Positions 6,920-16,655 of a stretch of DNA of 32,157 bases are shown here, piece after piece. The notes under the pieces were generated by a model that saw nothing but the letters and a program-made list of their open reading frames with translations, searched no databases and had not been told where the DNA came from. Every line of letters begins with the position of its first letter. The stretch's first letter is position 1. The translations under genes were made by a program, and so were the position numbers. Source of the DNA: an uncultured Acidimicrobiales bacterium (GTDB lineage: Bacteria > Actinomycetota > Acidimicrobiia > Acidimicrobiales > CADCSY01); the NCBI GenBank assembly GCA_902805555.1, contig CADCSY010000018.1, positions 1-32,157 on the forward strand. Direction: 5' to 3'.

Positions 6920-7645
6920 GTGGGCCTCTACCGGGAGCGCGGCGTCGTCGTGCGCACCTGGAAGCTGGGTGAGGCCGACCGCATCGTCAGCCTGGTCACC
7001 GAGGGTCGGGGCAGGGTCCGGGCCGTCGCCAAGGGCGTCCGCAAGACGTCGAGCCGGTTCGGGTCCCGCCTCGAGCCGATGAGCCACGTCTCGCTGCTGC
7101 TCTACGAGGGCCGGAACCTCGACATCGTGAGCCAGGCGGAGACCATCGACCACTTCCGCTCGCTGCGGGAGGACCTCGACCGGCTGGGCCGGGCCACTGC
7201 GGTGCTGGAGGCGGTCGACGCAGTGGTGCAGGAGGGCCAGCACGCCCCCCAGCTGTACCGGATGCTGGTGGGAGGGCTCCGCTCGCTCGCGGTCAACGAC
7301 AGCCAGCTCGTGGTGCCCGCCTTCTTCTGGAAGCTGCTGGCGGAGGAGGGCGTGCGGCCGCTGCTCGACGAGTGCGCGTCGTGCGGCTCGGTCGACGAGC
7401 TCGTGGCGTTCGACCTCCACGTCGGGGGGACGCTGTGCGCCGCCTGCCAGCGCGGTGGCCGGGTGACCCCGGCCGCCCTCACCCTCCTGCGGCGCATCCT
7501 CGGCGGGGACCTGGTGGCGGTGCTGGCCGAGCCGCCGTCCGGCGCCGGCTACGAGGTCGAGCACCTCGCCACCCGGGCGATGGAGCACCACCTCGAGCGC
7601 CGGCTGCGGGCCCTGAGCTTCGACCCGGCGGGCGACCCGGCCTGA
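6920..7645 (+). CDS. recO: DNA repair protein RecO
   Basis: RecO works with RecR in the RecFOR pathway, loading RecA onto SSB-coated single-stranded DNA and annealing complementary strands. The 241-residue protein begins with the OB-fold domain (LYRERGVVVRTWKLGEADRIVSLVTEGRG), which matches the family start closely. A helical domain follows. The zinc module near residues 152-175 has two CxxC pairs, CASC and CAAC, joined by VDELVAFDLHVGGTL. The GTG at 6920 matches the expected family N-terminus. Placement between era/uppS and glyS follows a gene order common in Gram-positive bacteria. Assignment is confident. Confidence 0.95.
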   Translation: MGLYRERGVVVRTWKLGEADRIVSLVTEGRGRVRAVAKGVRKTSSRFGSRLEPMSHVSLLLYEGRNLDIVSQAETIDHFRSLREDLDRLGRATAVLEAVDAVVQEGQHAPQLYRMLVGGLRSLAVNDSQLVVPAFFWKLLAEEGVRPLLDECASCGSVDELVAFDLHVGGTLCAACQRGGRVTPAALTLLRRILGGDLVAVLAEPPSGAGYEVEHLATRAMEHHLERRLRALSFDPAGDPA

Positions 7646-7678
7646 GGCATCTCGCCGGAGGCGCGAGGTGGCGCCACG

Positions 7679-7684
7679 TATCCT
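7679..7684 (+). promoter_or_regulatory. candidate leaderless -10 of glyS
   Basis: TATCCT is followed by six bases (GGCGCG) and the ATG of the glycyl-tRNA synthetase gene. This is among the best matches to the TANNNT hexamer in the window. Confidence 0.55.
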
Positions 7685-7690
7685 GGCGCG

Positions 7691-8995
7691 ATGAAGGACC
7701 TCTTCGACCAGGTGGTCAACCTCTGCAAGCGGCGGGGGTTCGTGTTCCCCTCGGCCGACATCTACGGAGGGTTCCGCTCCACCTACGACTACGGGCCCGT
7801 GGGCGTCCTCCTGCTCCGCAACGTCAAGGCGGCGTGGTGGCGCTCGATGGTGCAGCTGCGCGACGACGTCGTGGGGCTCGACGCCGCCATCCTCTCGCCC
7901 CCCGCCATCTGGGAGGCCTCGGGCCACCTCTCGAGCTTCACGGACCCCCTCGTCGACTGCAAGAGCTGCAAGGAGCGGTTCCGCCTCGACAAGCTCGACG
8001 ACCCCGACCTCTGCCCGAGCTGCGGCAAGCGCGGGACCTTCACCGAGGCCCGCCAGTTCAACCTCATGTTCAAGACCCACGCCGGCCCCGTGGAGTCCGA
8101 GGGGGCCGTGGCGTACCTCCGCCCGGAGACGGCCCAGGGCATGTTCACGAACTTCAAGAACGTGCTGGAGACGTCGCGCAAGCGCCCGCCGTTCGGCATC
8201 GCCCAGGTCGGCAAGTCGTTCCGCAACGAGATCACGCCGCAGAACTTCGTGTTCCGCACCCGTGAGTTCGAGCAGATGGAGATGGAGTTCTTCGTGCCGC
8301 CCGACGAGGCCCAGCACTGGTACGAGTACTGGTGCCAGGAGCGCTTCCGCTGGTACCAGGAGCTCGGGATGCCGGAGGAGGCGCTCAGGCTCCGACCCCA
8401 CGACCCCGACGAGCTCAGCCACTACTCCTCGGGCACCTCCGACGTCGAGTTCCTCTTCCCCTGGGGGTGGGACGAGCTCGAGGGCATCGCCAACCGCGGC
8501 GACTACGACCTGCGGGCCCACGCCACCGCCTCGGGCGAGCGGCTCGAGTACTTCGACCAGGCCAGCGGCGAGCGCTACGTGCCCCACGTGATCGAGCCGG
8601 CGGCAGGTGCGACGCGGACGATGATGGCGTTCCTGCTCGCCGCCTACGACGAGGACGAGGTGAACGGCGAGGCCCGCACGGTGCTGCGCCTCCACCACCG
8701 GCTCGCCCCGTACCAGGTCGCCGTGCTCCCGCTGTCGAAGAAGGAGGCGCTCACCCCCCTCGCCCGAGACGTGCTGCGGGCGCTGCAGCCCCACTTCATG
8801 TGCGACTACGACGAGACGCAGGCCATCGGCCGCCGCTACCGCCGCCAGGACGAGATCGGCACGCCGTACTGCATCACGGTGGACTTCGACAGCCTCGAGG
8901 ACAAGGCCGTCACGATCCGGGACCGCGACACGCTCGAGCAGGTGCGGGTCCCGGTCGACGCCGTGGTGGCCGAGCTGCGGGACCGGTTGTCGTAG
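7691..8995 (+). CDS. glyS: glycyl-tRNA synthetase, dimeric (GlyQS) type
   Basis: This class II aminoacyl-tRNA synthetase charges tRNA-Gly in the cytoplasm. Its 434 residues show the single-chain alpha2 type rather than the split alpha/beta enzyme. The N-terminus FPSADIYGGFRSTYDYGPVG is characteristic. A zinc-binding insert has CKSC and CPSC pairs near residues 94-117. Class II motif 2 is seen in FRNEITPQNFVFRTREFEQMEMEFF, with the arginines that contact ATP, and motif 3 near GATRTMMAFLLAAYDED. The C-terminal anticodon-binding domain begins at about residue 335 (PYQVAVLPLSKK). The length is near the short end of the family. It starts 45 bp after recO with its own candidate promoter and lies 49 bp before ppdK. 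Confidence 0.96.
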   Translation: MKDLFDQVVNLCKRRGFVFPSADIYGGFRSTYDYGPVGVLLLRNVKAAWWRSMVQLRDDVVGLDAAILSPPAIWEASGHLSSFTDPLVDCKSCKERFRLDKLDDPDLCPSCGKRGTFTEARQFNLMFKTHAGPVESEGAVAYLRPETAQGMFTNFKNVLETSRKRPPFGIAQVGKSFRNEITPQNFVFRTREFEQMEMEFFVPPDEAQHWYEYWCQERFRWYQELGMPEEALRLRPHDPDELSHYSSGTSDVEFLFPWGWDELEGIANRGDYDLRAHATASGERLEYFDQASGERYVPHVIEPAAGATRTMMAFLLAAYDEDEVNGEARTVLRLHHRLAPYQVAVLPLSKKEALTPLARDVLRALQPHFMCDYDETQAIGRRYRRQDEIGTPYCITVDFDSLEDKAVTIRDRDTLEQVRVPVDAVVAELRDRLS

Positions 8996-9044
8996 GCCGC
9001 TGAGGCACCTGCCAGGCTGCTCCCACCGGAACCAGGGGGGCGAC

Positions 9045-11684
9045 GTGCCGTACGTCTTCGACTTCGACCACGACCACGGCGTCGCCCCGCGCACGCTGAA
9101 GGCGGTGCTCGGGGGGAAGGGGGCGAACCTGGCCGAGATGGCGTCGACGCTGTCGCTCCCCGTCCCGCCTGGCTTCACGATCAGCACCGAGGCCTGCGCT
9201 GCGGCCCTGCGGGGGGCCCGCCCACCCGGCCTCGACGACGAGGTCGACGCAGCCGTGGCCAGGCTGGAGGCGAAGGTCGGGCGCCGGCTCGGCGACCCCG
9301 GCGACCCCCTGCTGGTGAGCGTGCGCTCCGGCGCCCCGGTCTCGATGCCGGGGATGATGGACACGGTCCTCGACCTGGGGCTGCACGACGCATCGGTCGA
9401 GGGCCTGGCGGCGCAGACCGACGAGCGCTTCGCCCTCGACTCCTACCGCCGGTTCATCTCCATGTACGCGTCGATCGTCGCCGAGCTCGACCCGGCCCCG
9501 TTCGCCAGCCTGGTGGACGAGGCGCGCGAGGCGGACGGCGCAGCCACCGACGCCCAGATCACCGTGCCGTCGCTCCGCGAGCTCGTCCGGCGCTTCCTCG
9601 CGCTGGTCCGCGAGGGCACGGGCCAGCCCTTCCCCCAGGATCCCCGCACGCAGCTCGCCGGCGCCGTCGACGCGGTGTTCCGCTCGTGGGCCGGGGATCG
9701 CGCCGTCGCCTACCGGCGCAGGGAGGGCATCGCTGACGACCTGGGCACCGCCGTCAACGTCCAGGCCATGGTCTTCGGCAACCGGGACGACCGCTCGGGC
9801 ACGGGCGTCGGCTTCACCCGCGACCCGGGCACCGGTGAGGCCCGCCCGTACGGCGACCTGCTCGTCAACGCCCAGGGTGAGGACGTCGTGGCCGGCATCC
9901 GCGCCACCGAGCCCCTGGACGCCATGGCGACGCACTTCCCTGCGGCCCACGCCGAGCTCCTCGCCGCCTTCGACCGCCTCGAGCGCCACTTCCGTGACAT
10001 GTGCGACGTGGAGTTCACCATCGAGCAGGAGCGCCTGTGGCTGCTGCAGACCCGGGTGGGCAAGCGCGGCGGGGCCGCAGCCGTGCGGATGGCGGTGGAG
10101 ATGGTGGCCGACACCCGGATCGCCCTCACCCACGAGGAGGCGGTGCGGCGCGTCACCGCCGACCAGCTCGACCAGGTCCTGCACCCCCAGCTCGAGGCCC
10201 ACGATGCCAAGCGGCTGCTGACCACCGGGCTCGGGGCCAGCCCCGGTGCGGCGGTCGGGCGGGTCTGCCTCACCTCCGACGACGCCGCCGAGGCTGTCGA
10301 CCGGGGGGAGGACGTCATCCTCGTGCGGGTCGAGACCTCGCCCGAGGACGTCCACGGGATGATGGTGTCGGAGGGCATCCTCACGTCGCGGGGCGGCCTG
10401 GTCAGCCACGCGGCCGTGGTGGCCAGGGGGTGGGGCAAGCCGGCCGTGGTCGGGGCGGAGGCCCTCGACATCGGGCCGCACGGCTTCCGGGTGGGTGACG
10501 TCGAGGTGGCCGAGGGCGACGTGATCTCGATCGACGGCACGACTGGCGAGGTCCTGCGGGGGGAGCTGGGCCTCACCGCTGCCGAGCCCCCTCCCGAGCT
10601 CGAGACCCTGCTGGGTTGGGCGGACGAGATCCGCGCCGGGCACCTCGGTGTGCGGGCCAACGCCGACACCGCAGAGGACGCGCAGGTCGCCCGGGCGTTC
10701 GGCGCCGAGGGGATCGGCCTGTGCCGCACCGAGCACATGTTCCTCGCCGAGGACCGGCTCCCGGTCGTGCGGGCGATGATCCTGGCGGGCGGACCCGACG
10801 AGGAGCACGCCGCCCTGGAGCGGCTCGGGGTGGTCCAGGAGGCGGACTTCCTCACGATCCTCCAGGCGATGGACGGCCTGCCCGTGACCGTCCGTCTCCT
10901 CGACCCGCCCCTGCACGAGTTCCTCCCTCCCACCCACGACCTCGAGGTGCGCGAGGCGACGACCGGCCTCGACGAGGAGGAGCAGCGCCTGCTGGAGGCG
11001 GCTCGCTCCTGGGCGGAGACGAACCCGATGATCGGGACCCGGGGTGTGCGCCTCGCCGTCTTGAAGCCCGGCCTGTACGGCATGCAGGTGCGGGCCCTGC
11101 TCGCCGCGGTCCACCGCCACCTGGAGGCCGGCGGTGACCCCCACGTCGAGATCATGGTCCCCCTCACCGTCACCGCCGCCGAGCTGGCCCTGGCCCGGTC
11201 GTGGGTCGAGGAGGAGGTGGCGGCCAGCGGGCTCAGCGCCGTCGGCAGGGGCGCCGTCACGATCGGGACGATGATCGAGACGCCGCGCGCCGCGCTCCTC
11301 GCCGGCGAGCTCGCCACCTCGGCCGACTTCTTCTCCTTCGGCACGAACGACCTGACCCAGCTGACGTTCGGGTTCAGCCGGGACGACGTCGAGGGGCGCC
11401 TCATGAACGCCTACCTGGACCAGGGGCTGCTGCCCGCCAACCCGTTCGAGACGCTCGACGTCGACGGCGTCGGTGCACTGGTCGGCTCGGCCACCGACGC
11501 CGGACGCCGGGCGAGGCCGGGGCTGAAGGTCGGCGTGTGCGGCGAGCACGGCGGGGACCCGGCCTCGATCGCCGCCTTCGTGGCGGCCGGCCTCGACTAC
11601 GTGTCGTGCTCGCCGTACCGGGTGCCGATCGCCCGCCTCGCGGCCGCGCACGCCGTGCTCGACGCACGGGCGGCCGCCGGCTGA
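9045..11684 (+). CDS. ppdK: pyruvate, phosphate dikinase
   Basis: PPDK interconverts pyruvate, ATP and phosphate with PEP, AMP and pyrophosphate. The 879-residue length is typical. The N-terminal ATP-grasp part begins GGKGANLAEMASTLSLPVPPGFTIS. The swivelling domain holds the phosphorylated His in GGLVSHAAVVARGWGKP near residue 457. The C-terminal TIM-barrel domain has GIGLCRTEHMF, NPMIGTRGVRL, SFGTNDLTQLTFGFSRDD and GVCGEHGGDPASI, which carries the catalytic Cys. The GTG at 9045 has a purine-rich AGGGGGG sequence just upstream, so unlike its neighbours it probably uses a Shine-Dalgarno start. It sits between glyS and dnaG, the position where many Firmicutes carry a PPDK regulatory protein gene. 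No regulator gene is visible in this window. Confidence 0.96.
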   Translation: MPYVFDFDHDHGVAPRTLKAVLGGKGANLAEMASTLSLPVPPGFTISTEACAAALRGARPPGLDDEVDAAVARLEAKVGRRLGDPGDPLLVSVRSGAPVSMPGMMDTVLDLGLHDASVEGLAAQTDERFALDSYRRFISMYASIVAELDPAPFASLVDEAREADGAATDAQITVPSLRELVRRFLALVREGTGQPFPQDPRTQLAGAVDAVFRSWAGDRAVAYRRREGIADDLGTAVNVQAMVFGNRDDRSGTGVGFTRDPGTGEARPYGDLLVNAQGEDVVAGIRATEPLDAMATHFPAAHAELLAAFDRLERHFRDMCDVEFTIEQERLWLLQTRVGKRGGAAAVRMAVEMVADTRIALTHEEAVRRVTADQLDQVLHPQLEAHDAKRLLTTGLGASPGAAVGRVCLTSDDAAEAVDRGEDVILVRVETSPEDVHGMMVSEGILTSRGGLVSHAAVVARGWGKPAVVGAEALDIGPHGFRVGDVEVAEGDVISIDGTTGEVLRGELGLTAAEPPPELETLLGWADEIRAGHLGVRANADTAEDAQVARAFGAEGIGLCRTEHMFLAEDRLPVVRAMILAGGPDEEHAALERLGVVQEADFLTILQAMDGLPVTVRLLDPPLHEFLPPTHDLEVREATTGLDEEEQRLLEAARSWAETNPMIGTRGVRLAVLKPGLYGMQVRALLAAVHRHLEAGGDPHVEIMVPLTVTAAELALARSWVEEEVAASGLSAVGRGAVTIGTMIETPRAALLAGELATSADFFSFGTNDLTQLTFGFSRDDVEGRLMNAYLDQGLLPANPFETLDVDGVGALVGSATDAGRRARPGLKVGVCGEHGGDPASIAAFVAAGLDYVSCSPYRVPIARLAAAHAVLDARAAAG

Positions 11685-11726
11685 TCTCGGTCGTGTCCGA
11701 GGGCGCCGCAGTACCGTTCGCAGCGC

Positions 11727-13498
11727 ATGGGCATCGCCGACGACGACATCGAGCGGGTCCGGGCGTCGACCAGCCTGCTGGCCGTGGTCAGCGACCACGT
11801 GGCCCTCCGGCGCTCGGGCACCCGGTGGGTCGGCCTGTGCCCGTTCCACAACGAGCGGTCGGGCTCGTTCTCGGTGAACGACGAGCTCGGCTTCTACTAC
11901 TGCTTCGGGTGCCAGGCGAAGGGTGACGCCATCACCTTCGTGCGGGAGGTGCTCCACCTCGACTTCGTCGGCGCCGTCGAGCACCTGGCAGGCCGCGCCG
12001 GCGTCACCCTCCGCTACGACGACGCCCGCGAGAGCGGCGAGCGCCAGCGCCGGCGGGTCCTGGTCGAGGCGATGGCCGCTGCCGCCGCGTGGTACCACCA
12101 GCGGCTCCTCACCGCCCCCGACGCCAGCTCCGCCCGCGGCTACCTCCGCTCTCGGGGCTACGACGGCGACGTCGTGCGCAAGTACCAGATCGGGTGGGCG
12201 CCCGACGGGTGGGACGTGCTGTGCTCGTCCCTCGGCGTGCCCGGCGACGTCCTCGCCGACACCGGCCTCGGCTTCACGAACAAGGCGGGCCGGCTGCAGG
12301 ACAGCTTCCGGGCCCGGGTCATGTTCCCCATCTACGACGCCAGGGGCGATGCGGTCGCCTTCGGCGGCCGGGTCCTGCCGGGCGGGGAGGGGCCCAAGTA
12401 CAAGAACTCGGCGGCCAGCAAGATCTACGACAAGTCGGAGGTGCTCTACGGGCTCAACTGGGCCAAGGGCGACATCGTGAAGGACGGCGTGGCCGTGGTG
12501 TGCGAGGGCTACACCGACGTGATCGGCCTCGCCACCGCCGGGGTGGGCAAGGGCGTGGCCACGTGCGGCACCGCCCTCACCGAGCGCCACGTGGTGGCCC
12601 TGCGCCGCTTCAGCCCGAGGATCGTGTTCGCCTACGACGCCGACGCGGCGGGCCAGGGGGCGGCCGAGCGGGTCTACGAGTGGGAGCAGCGCCACGACCT
12701 GGCCGTGCTCGTGGCCGCGCTCCCCGCCGGCTCCGATCCGGGTGAGCTGGCCAGGACCGACCCGGAGGCGCTCCGGCGGGCGGTCGAAGAGGCCAGGCCC
12801 TTCCTCGCCTTCCGCCTCGACCGCCTCCTCGCGAGCTCGGACCTGGCGACGGTCGAGGGACGGGCACGGGCCGCGGTCCTCGGCGTCGAGATGGTCCGCG
12901 AGCACCCGAGCTCGCTGGTGCGCGACCAGTACGTCATGGAGCTGGCCGACCGGTGCCGGGTCGACCCCGACCGCCTGCGCCAGGCGCTCGCCGGCCCGGC
13001 CCCCGCACGGGGGGCGGCCCCACCGGCCGCCCGGCCCGCCCGGGTCGGGCGGCCTGCCCGTAGCGAGACGCCGGCGCTGCTCGCCCTCCGCCTGGCGGTG
13101 CACGAGCCGGCGCTGGTGGTGGGCCTGCTCCACGAGGTGCTCTTCGTCGACCCTGTCCAGCTGGGGGCGTACCGAGCCCTGGCGGGCGCCGCCACGCTCC
13201 ACGAGGCGGTGGCGGCGGCGGAGCCGGAGGCGGCCGAGCTCCTCCAGCGGCTCGCCGTCGAGGAGGTCGTGGCCGACGCCGAGGACGTCCTGGCCCGGCT
13301 CGTCGCCGAGGTGGCGCGGGCCGCCCACGACCGGCTGCAGGCCGAGCTCCGGGTGGCGTGGAGCGACGAGGGGGCGACGTCGGCGAAGGAGCTCCTGCGC
13401 CACCTCGGCGACCTCGGCCCCGACGTCGATCCCGATCTCCGGCGGGACGCCATGGAGCAGTTGGTAGCGTTCCTGGCGGAGCGGGCGGAGGAGGGACC

Positions 13499-13502
<4 letters not shown>
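11727..13502 (+). CDS. dnaG: DNA primase
   Basis: DnaG makes RNA primers for chromosome replication and binds the replicative helicase through its C-terminus. The 591 residues show the CHC2 zinc finger near residues 37-62 (CPFH ... YYCFGC), the catalytic core ([25 protein letters not shown]) and the TOPRIM domain ([20 protein letters not shown], then [15 protein letters not shown]) with the metal-binding acidic residues. A Pro/Ala-rich linker near residues 425-445 leads to the helicase-binding domain. The ATG at 11727 fits the family N-terminus. A TACCGT hexamer at 11712-11717 ends 9 nt before the start and may be the -10. The stop overlaps the GTG start of rpoD, so the two are translationally coupled, as in the classic macromolecular synthesis operon. 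Confidence 0.96.
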
Positions 13503-14788
<1,286 letters not shown>

Positions 14789-14805
14789 TCCACCCTTCCG
14801 GGGCG

Positions 14806-15114
14806 CTACCCCTCGCCACCGGGGATCAGTGGCTCCACCGTCGCCCCGTTGCCGTTGGTGCTGACCACCACCGCCGGCGTGGGCGCCGACGCCGGCTCGG
14901 GGACCCCGGCGCCCTTGTCGCCGACCAGGTCGCGGGCACGCTCGACACCGAGCTCGACCGCCGCCTTGGCCTTCTCCGTCGCCGTGCCGTACGCCTCGCT
15001 GCGCTTGACCGTGGCCACGAGGCGGTTGATGTCGTCGTAGCGCTCGTGGCCCGCCTTGGCCCCGAGGTAGTACCCCGCACCGAAGCCGACGACGAGTCCC
15101 AGTCTCATGCGCAT
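14806..15114 (-). CDS. small membrane-anchored YtxH-like protein
   Basis: This 102-residue protein starts with one short hydrophobic segment (LGLVVGFGAGYYLGAKAG) followed directly by ERYDDINRLV and a charged helical region to about residue 68, then a Pro/Ala/Thr-rich tail. The Gly-rich helix ending in GAKAGHERYD is common in short actinobacterial proteins of the YtxH kind. Their function is unknown; structural or stress roles have been proposed. The first of two close ATG codons is used here; the second is two codons on. GGAAGAG lies a few bases upstream. TAGGAA also sits 6 nt before the ATG. The gene converges on rpoD with a 17-bp gap and follows the tRNA genes on the same strand. It is a real but poorly characterised gene. 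Confidence 0.7.
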   Translation of the reverse strand: MRMRLGLVVGFGAGYYLGAKAGHERYDDINRLVATVKRSEAYGTATEKAKAAVELGVERARDLVGDKGAGVPEPASAPTPAVVVSTNGNGATVEPLIPGGEG

Positions 15115-15158
15115 GGGCTCTTCCTAGCCGAGGTGGCACGGCCGCAACCGGCCTGTCG

Positions 15159-15231
15159 TGGGGCGGGTGGGGATCGAACCCACGCATGACCGATTATGAG
15201 TCGGCTGCTCTGACCACTGAGCTACCGCCCC
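15159..15231 (-). tRNA. tRNA-Met (anticodon CAT)
   Basis: The gene is 73 nt. The acceptor stem GGGGCGG pairs perfectly with CCGCCCC and the discriminator is A. The D-arm is GCTC/GAGC and the T-arm GTGGG-TTCGATC-CCCAC. The anticodon loop CTCATAA places CAT at 15196-15198. The anticodon stem lacks the three G-C pairs of initiator tRNA, so it is an elongator. A CAT anticodon could also be a tRNA-Ile modified to read AUA; Met is more likely. CCA is not encoded. Confidence 0.93.
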
Positions 15232-15277
15232 GACGTGGTGCCGCCCCACGCACCGGCACGAACCGAGGGGACGTGCG

Positions 15278-15350
15278 CTCCGGGGGTGGGACTCGAACCC
15301 ACAGCCTTGGCATTAACAGTGCCCTGCTCCGCCAATTGAGCTACCCCGGA
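15278..15350 (-). tRNA. tRNA-Asn (anticodon GTT)
   Basis: The gene is 73 nt. The acceptor stem TCCGGGG pairs with CCCCGGA and the discriminator is G, as usual for tRNA-Asn. The anticodon stem is GGCA/TGCC and the loop CTGTTAA puts GTT at 15315-15317. The T-arm is GTGGG-TTCGAGT-CCCAC. CCA is not encoded. A TAGCGT hexamer at 15366-15371 on the same strand, overlapping the stop of the upstream gene, may be its -10. The tRNA-Met gene follows after 46 bp and may be cotranscribed. Confidence 0.95.
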
Positions 15351-15363
15351 AGGTGCGGCGGGC

Positions 15364-15999
15364 TCACGCTAGCAGTGCGTCCATGAGCCCCATGACGGCT
15401 CGGTGGGTCCGCGTGCAGGAGTAGCGGATGGTCGCGCAGCCGTGCTCGTGCTTGTTGTGGCGCAGGCTGGCATCGGCGACGGCGCGGTGCGGCTGGCGGA
15501 ACTGCGTGGAGGGGATGCCCGTCAGCGTCGACCAGAAGGTCGTCGCTGCGGCGAGGTCGAGACCCTCGTGGAGGTAGAGCCGGACCCGCAGGCGCGCCTC
15601 GTCCACGGTGAAGCACGACCTGAGCCACGCCAGGTGCAGGGTGATGATGCGCGGGTCGCTGTTGACCATGATCACAGCACCCGGCCTCTTCGCCCCCTCG
15701 CCTGCGTAGAGGGCGGTGCCTGCGACGAGGAGGTCCCGATGGGTGAGGCGGCCGATGCGGGCTGCGCCCTCGGCGGCGGTCGCCTCGATCTCGGCCGCCT
15801 TCGCCTGCTCGAGCCGGTTCGGACCGCGCTTCACCGGGAGCCTCCTGGCAGGGTCGGCGACGAACGGCACGTCACGGGTCCAGAGCGAGACCGAGCTGCG
15901 CGACACGCCGAGGGCGGCGGCGATCTCGGGCATCGTCAGGCCGGCGGCCCGCAGCCGGCGCGCCTCCTCCTGCTCGACCAGCTTGCCCCGGTAGCCCAC
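15364..15999 (-). CDS. HTH protein with possible LAGLIDADG-like domain
   Basis: The protein has 211 residues. Residues about 8-42 form a helix-turn-helix of the resolvase/Hin kind (EEARRLRAAGLTMPEIAAALGVSRSSVSLWTRDV). After a basic linker, residues about 84-205 form a second domain: DLLVAGTALYAGEGAK, then VNSDPRIITLHLAWLRSCF, RLYLHEGLDLAAATTFWSTLTGIP and a His/Arg-rich end. The LxAGxxxYAGEG motif followed by a strand and NSDP resembles one LAGLIDADG homing-endonuclease half, a fold also fused to an HTH in WhiA. I recall similar HTH-plus-C-terminal proteins in other actinobacteria, usually unnamed. Function is not known; DNA binding is likely and cleavage is unproven. Start is a GTG, with CACCAT 6 nt upstream. 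It lies 13 bp before tRNA-Asn and 36 bp after the 187-residue gene. Confidence 0.7.
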   Translation of the reverse strand: MGYRGKLVEQEEARRLRAAGLTMPEIAAALGVSRSSVSLWTRDVPFVADPARRLPVKRGPNRLEQAKAAEIEATAAEGAARIGRLTHRDLLVAGTALYAGEGAKRPGAVIMVNSDPRIITLHLAWLRSCFTVDEARLRVRLYLHEGLDLAAATTFWSTLTGIPSTQFRQPHRAVADASLRHNKHEHGCATIRYSCTRTHRAVMGLMDALLA

Positions 16000-16035
16000 C
16001 GTCCGATGGTGGCGCCGGGCTGTGACAGCGGGCCG

Positions 16036-16599
16036 CTAGTCCTCACCCAGCCAGGCCGGCGCCCGCTCGAGCAGGAAGCGGCTGACCGCGAGGCAGCGTT
16101 CGAGGGTGTCGCACAGGAGCTCCTCGCCCTGGAACACCTGCGACAGCGAGACCTGGAGCCGGGCGACGATGCTGAGGGAGCGCTCCGCCGCGTCGGTGAC
16201 CGCGGCGAAGGAGTCGATCGCCGACACCTCGAGCGGCAGGTCGGGCCCGCCGACACCTGCGAGCTCGGTGGCGAGCAGCAGCAGGTCCGGGCCGTCGGGC
16301 AGCGGCGGCAGGGTCCAGGTGAAGCTGAGCGGGAAGTGGAAGTCGTCGACCGGCTCGTCCTCCTCCTCGAGCGCGGCCACCGCGTCCTCGAAGGCGAGCA
16401 GCACCCGGGGGTCGACCTCGAGGGACAGGTGGAGGTCGACGGCGCCGCCGCACCCCTCCTCGGGGTGGAGGTCGACCTCCCAGGCCTGCCTGAGCGAGTA
16501 GGTCTCGACGAAGTGGCGCTCGTCGTGGACGTGGAAGGCGTGGTCCATCGCGTGCTCCTTGAGCTCTGCGACGTATCCGGCGACATCGATGGCGGCCAC
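16036..16599 (-). CDS. hypothetical acidic protein, 187 residues
   Basis: I do not recognise a family. The protein is acidic and shows no signal peptide, membrane segment or obvious catalytic motif. It alternates strand-like stretches (AVDLHLSLEVDPRVLLAF, DDFHFPLSFTWTLPPLPDGPDLLLLA) with a Glu/Asp-rich loop (AALEEEDEPVDDF). Residues about 135-187 look helical (ERSLSIVARLQVSLSQVFQGEELL). Good Leu/Val spacing and a strong third-base G/C bias indicate a real coding region. The GTG at 16599 is chosen because TACCCT lies 7 nt upstream, the leaderless pattern seen elsewhere here. It is divergent from the inositol-phosphatase-family gene with 56 bp between starts, so common regulation is possible. 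The HTH gene follows on the same strand. Confidence 0.6.
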   Translation of the reverse strand: MAAIDVAGYVAELKEHAMDHAFHVHDERHFVETYSLRQAWEVDLHPEEGCGGAVDLHLSLEVDPRVLLAFEDAVAALEEEDEPVDDFHFPLSFTWTLPPLPDGPDLLLLATELAGVGGPDLPLEVSAIDSFAAVTDAAERSLSIVARLQVSLSQVFQGEELLCDTLERCLAVSRFLLERAPAWLGED

Positions 16600-16606
16600 G
16601 CGGGCG

Positions 16607-16649
16607 AGGGTAGTCGGGGCCTCGGAGACCCAGACGGGACGGATACGGT
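16607..16649. promoter_or_regulatory. divergent leaderless promoter pair
   Basis: On the - strand TACCCT (16607-16612) lies 7 nt before the GTG of the 187-residue gene. On the + strand TACGGT (16644-16649) lies 6 nt before the GTG of the inositol-phosphatase-family gene. The two hexamers are 31 bp apart, so the polymerase footprints would overlap and the promoters may compete. Confidence 0.5.
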
Positions 16650-16655
16650 GCCGCA

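Noticed and set aside
6764..9364. Minus-strand open frame of 866 codons
   Set aside because: It is antisense to recO and glyS; no recognisable motif.
8910..13403. Minus-strand open frame of about 1,500 codons
   Set aside because: It lies antisense to ppdK and dnaG, whose conserved motifs are unmistakable. Long antisense frames are expected when third codon positions are almost all G or C. Its translation is rich in His, Arg, Gly and Val runs and has no domain motif.
13358..13498. Upstream ATG extension of rpoD
   Set aside because: It would run inside dnaG in another frame and add Arg/Pro-rich sequence unlike sigma factors; the GTG overlapping the dnaG stop is the natural start.
14800..14812. 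GGGG-CGCTA-CCCC hairpin after rpoD as terminator
   Set aside because: Stem of only 4 bp that overlaps the end of the converging gene; too weak to call.
15159..15350. tRNA genes as an integration (att) site
   Set aside because: No integrase, no direct repeat of a tRNA 3' end and no change in composition are visible in the window.
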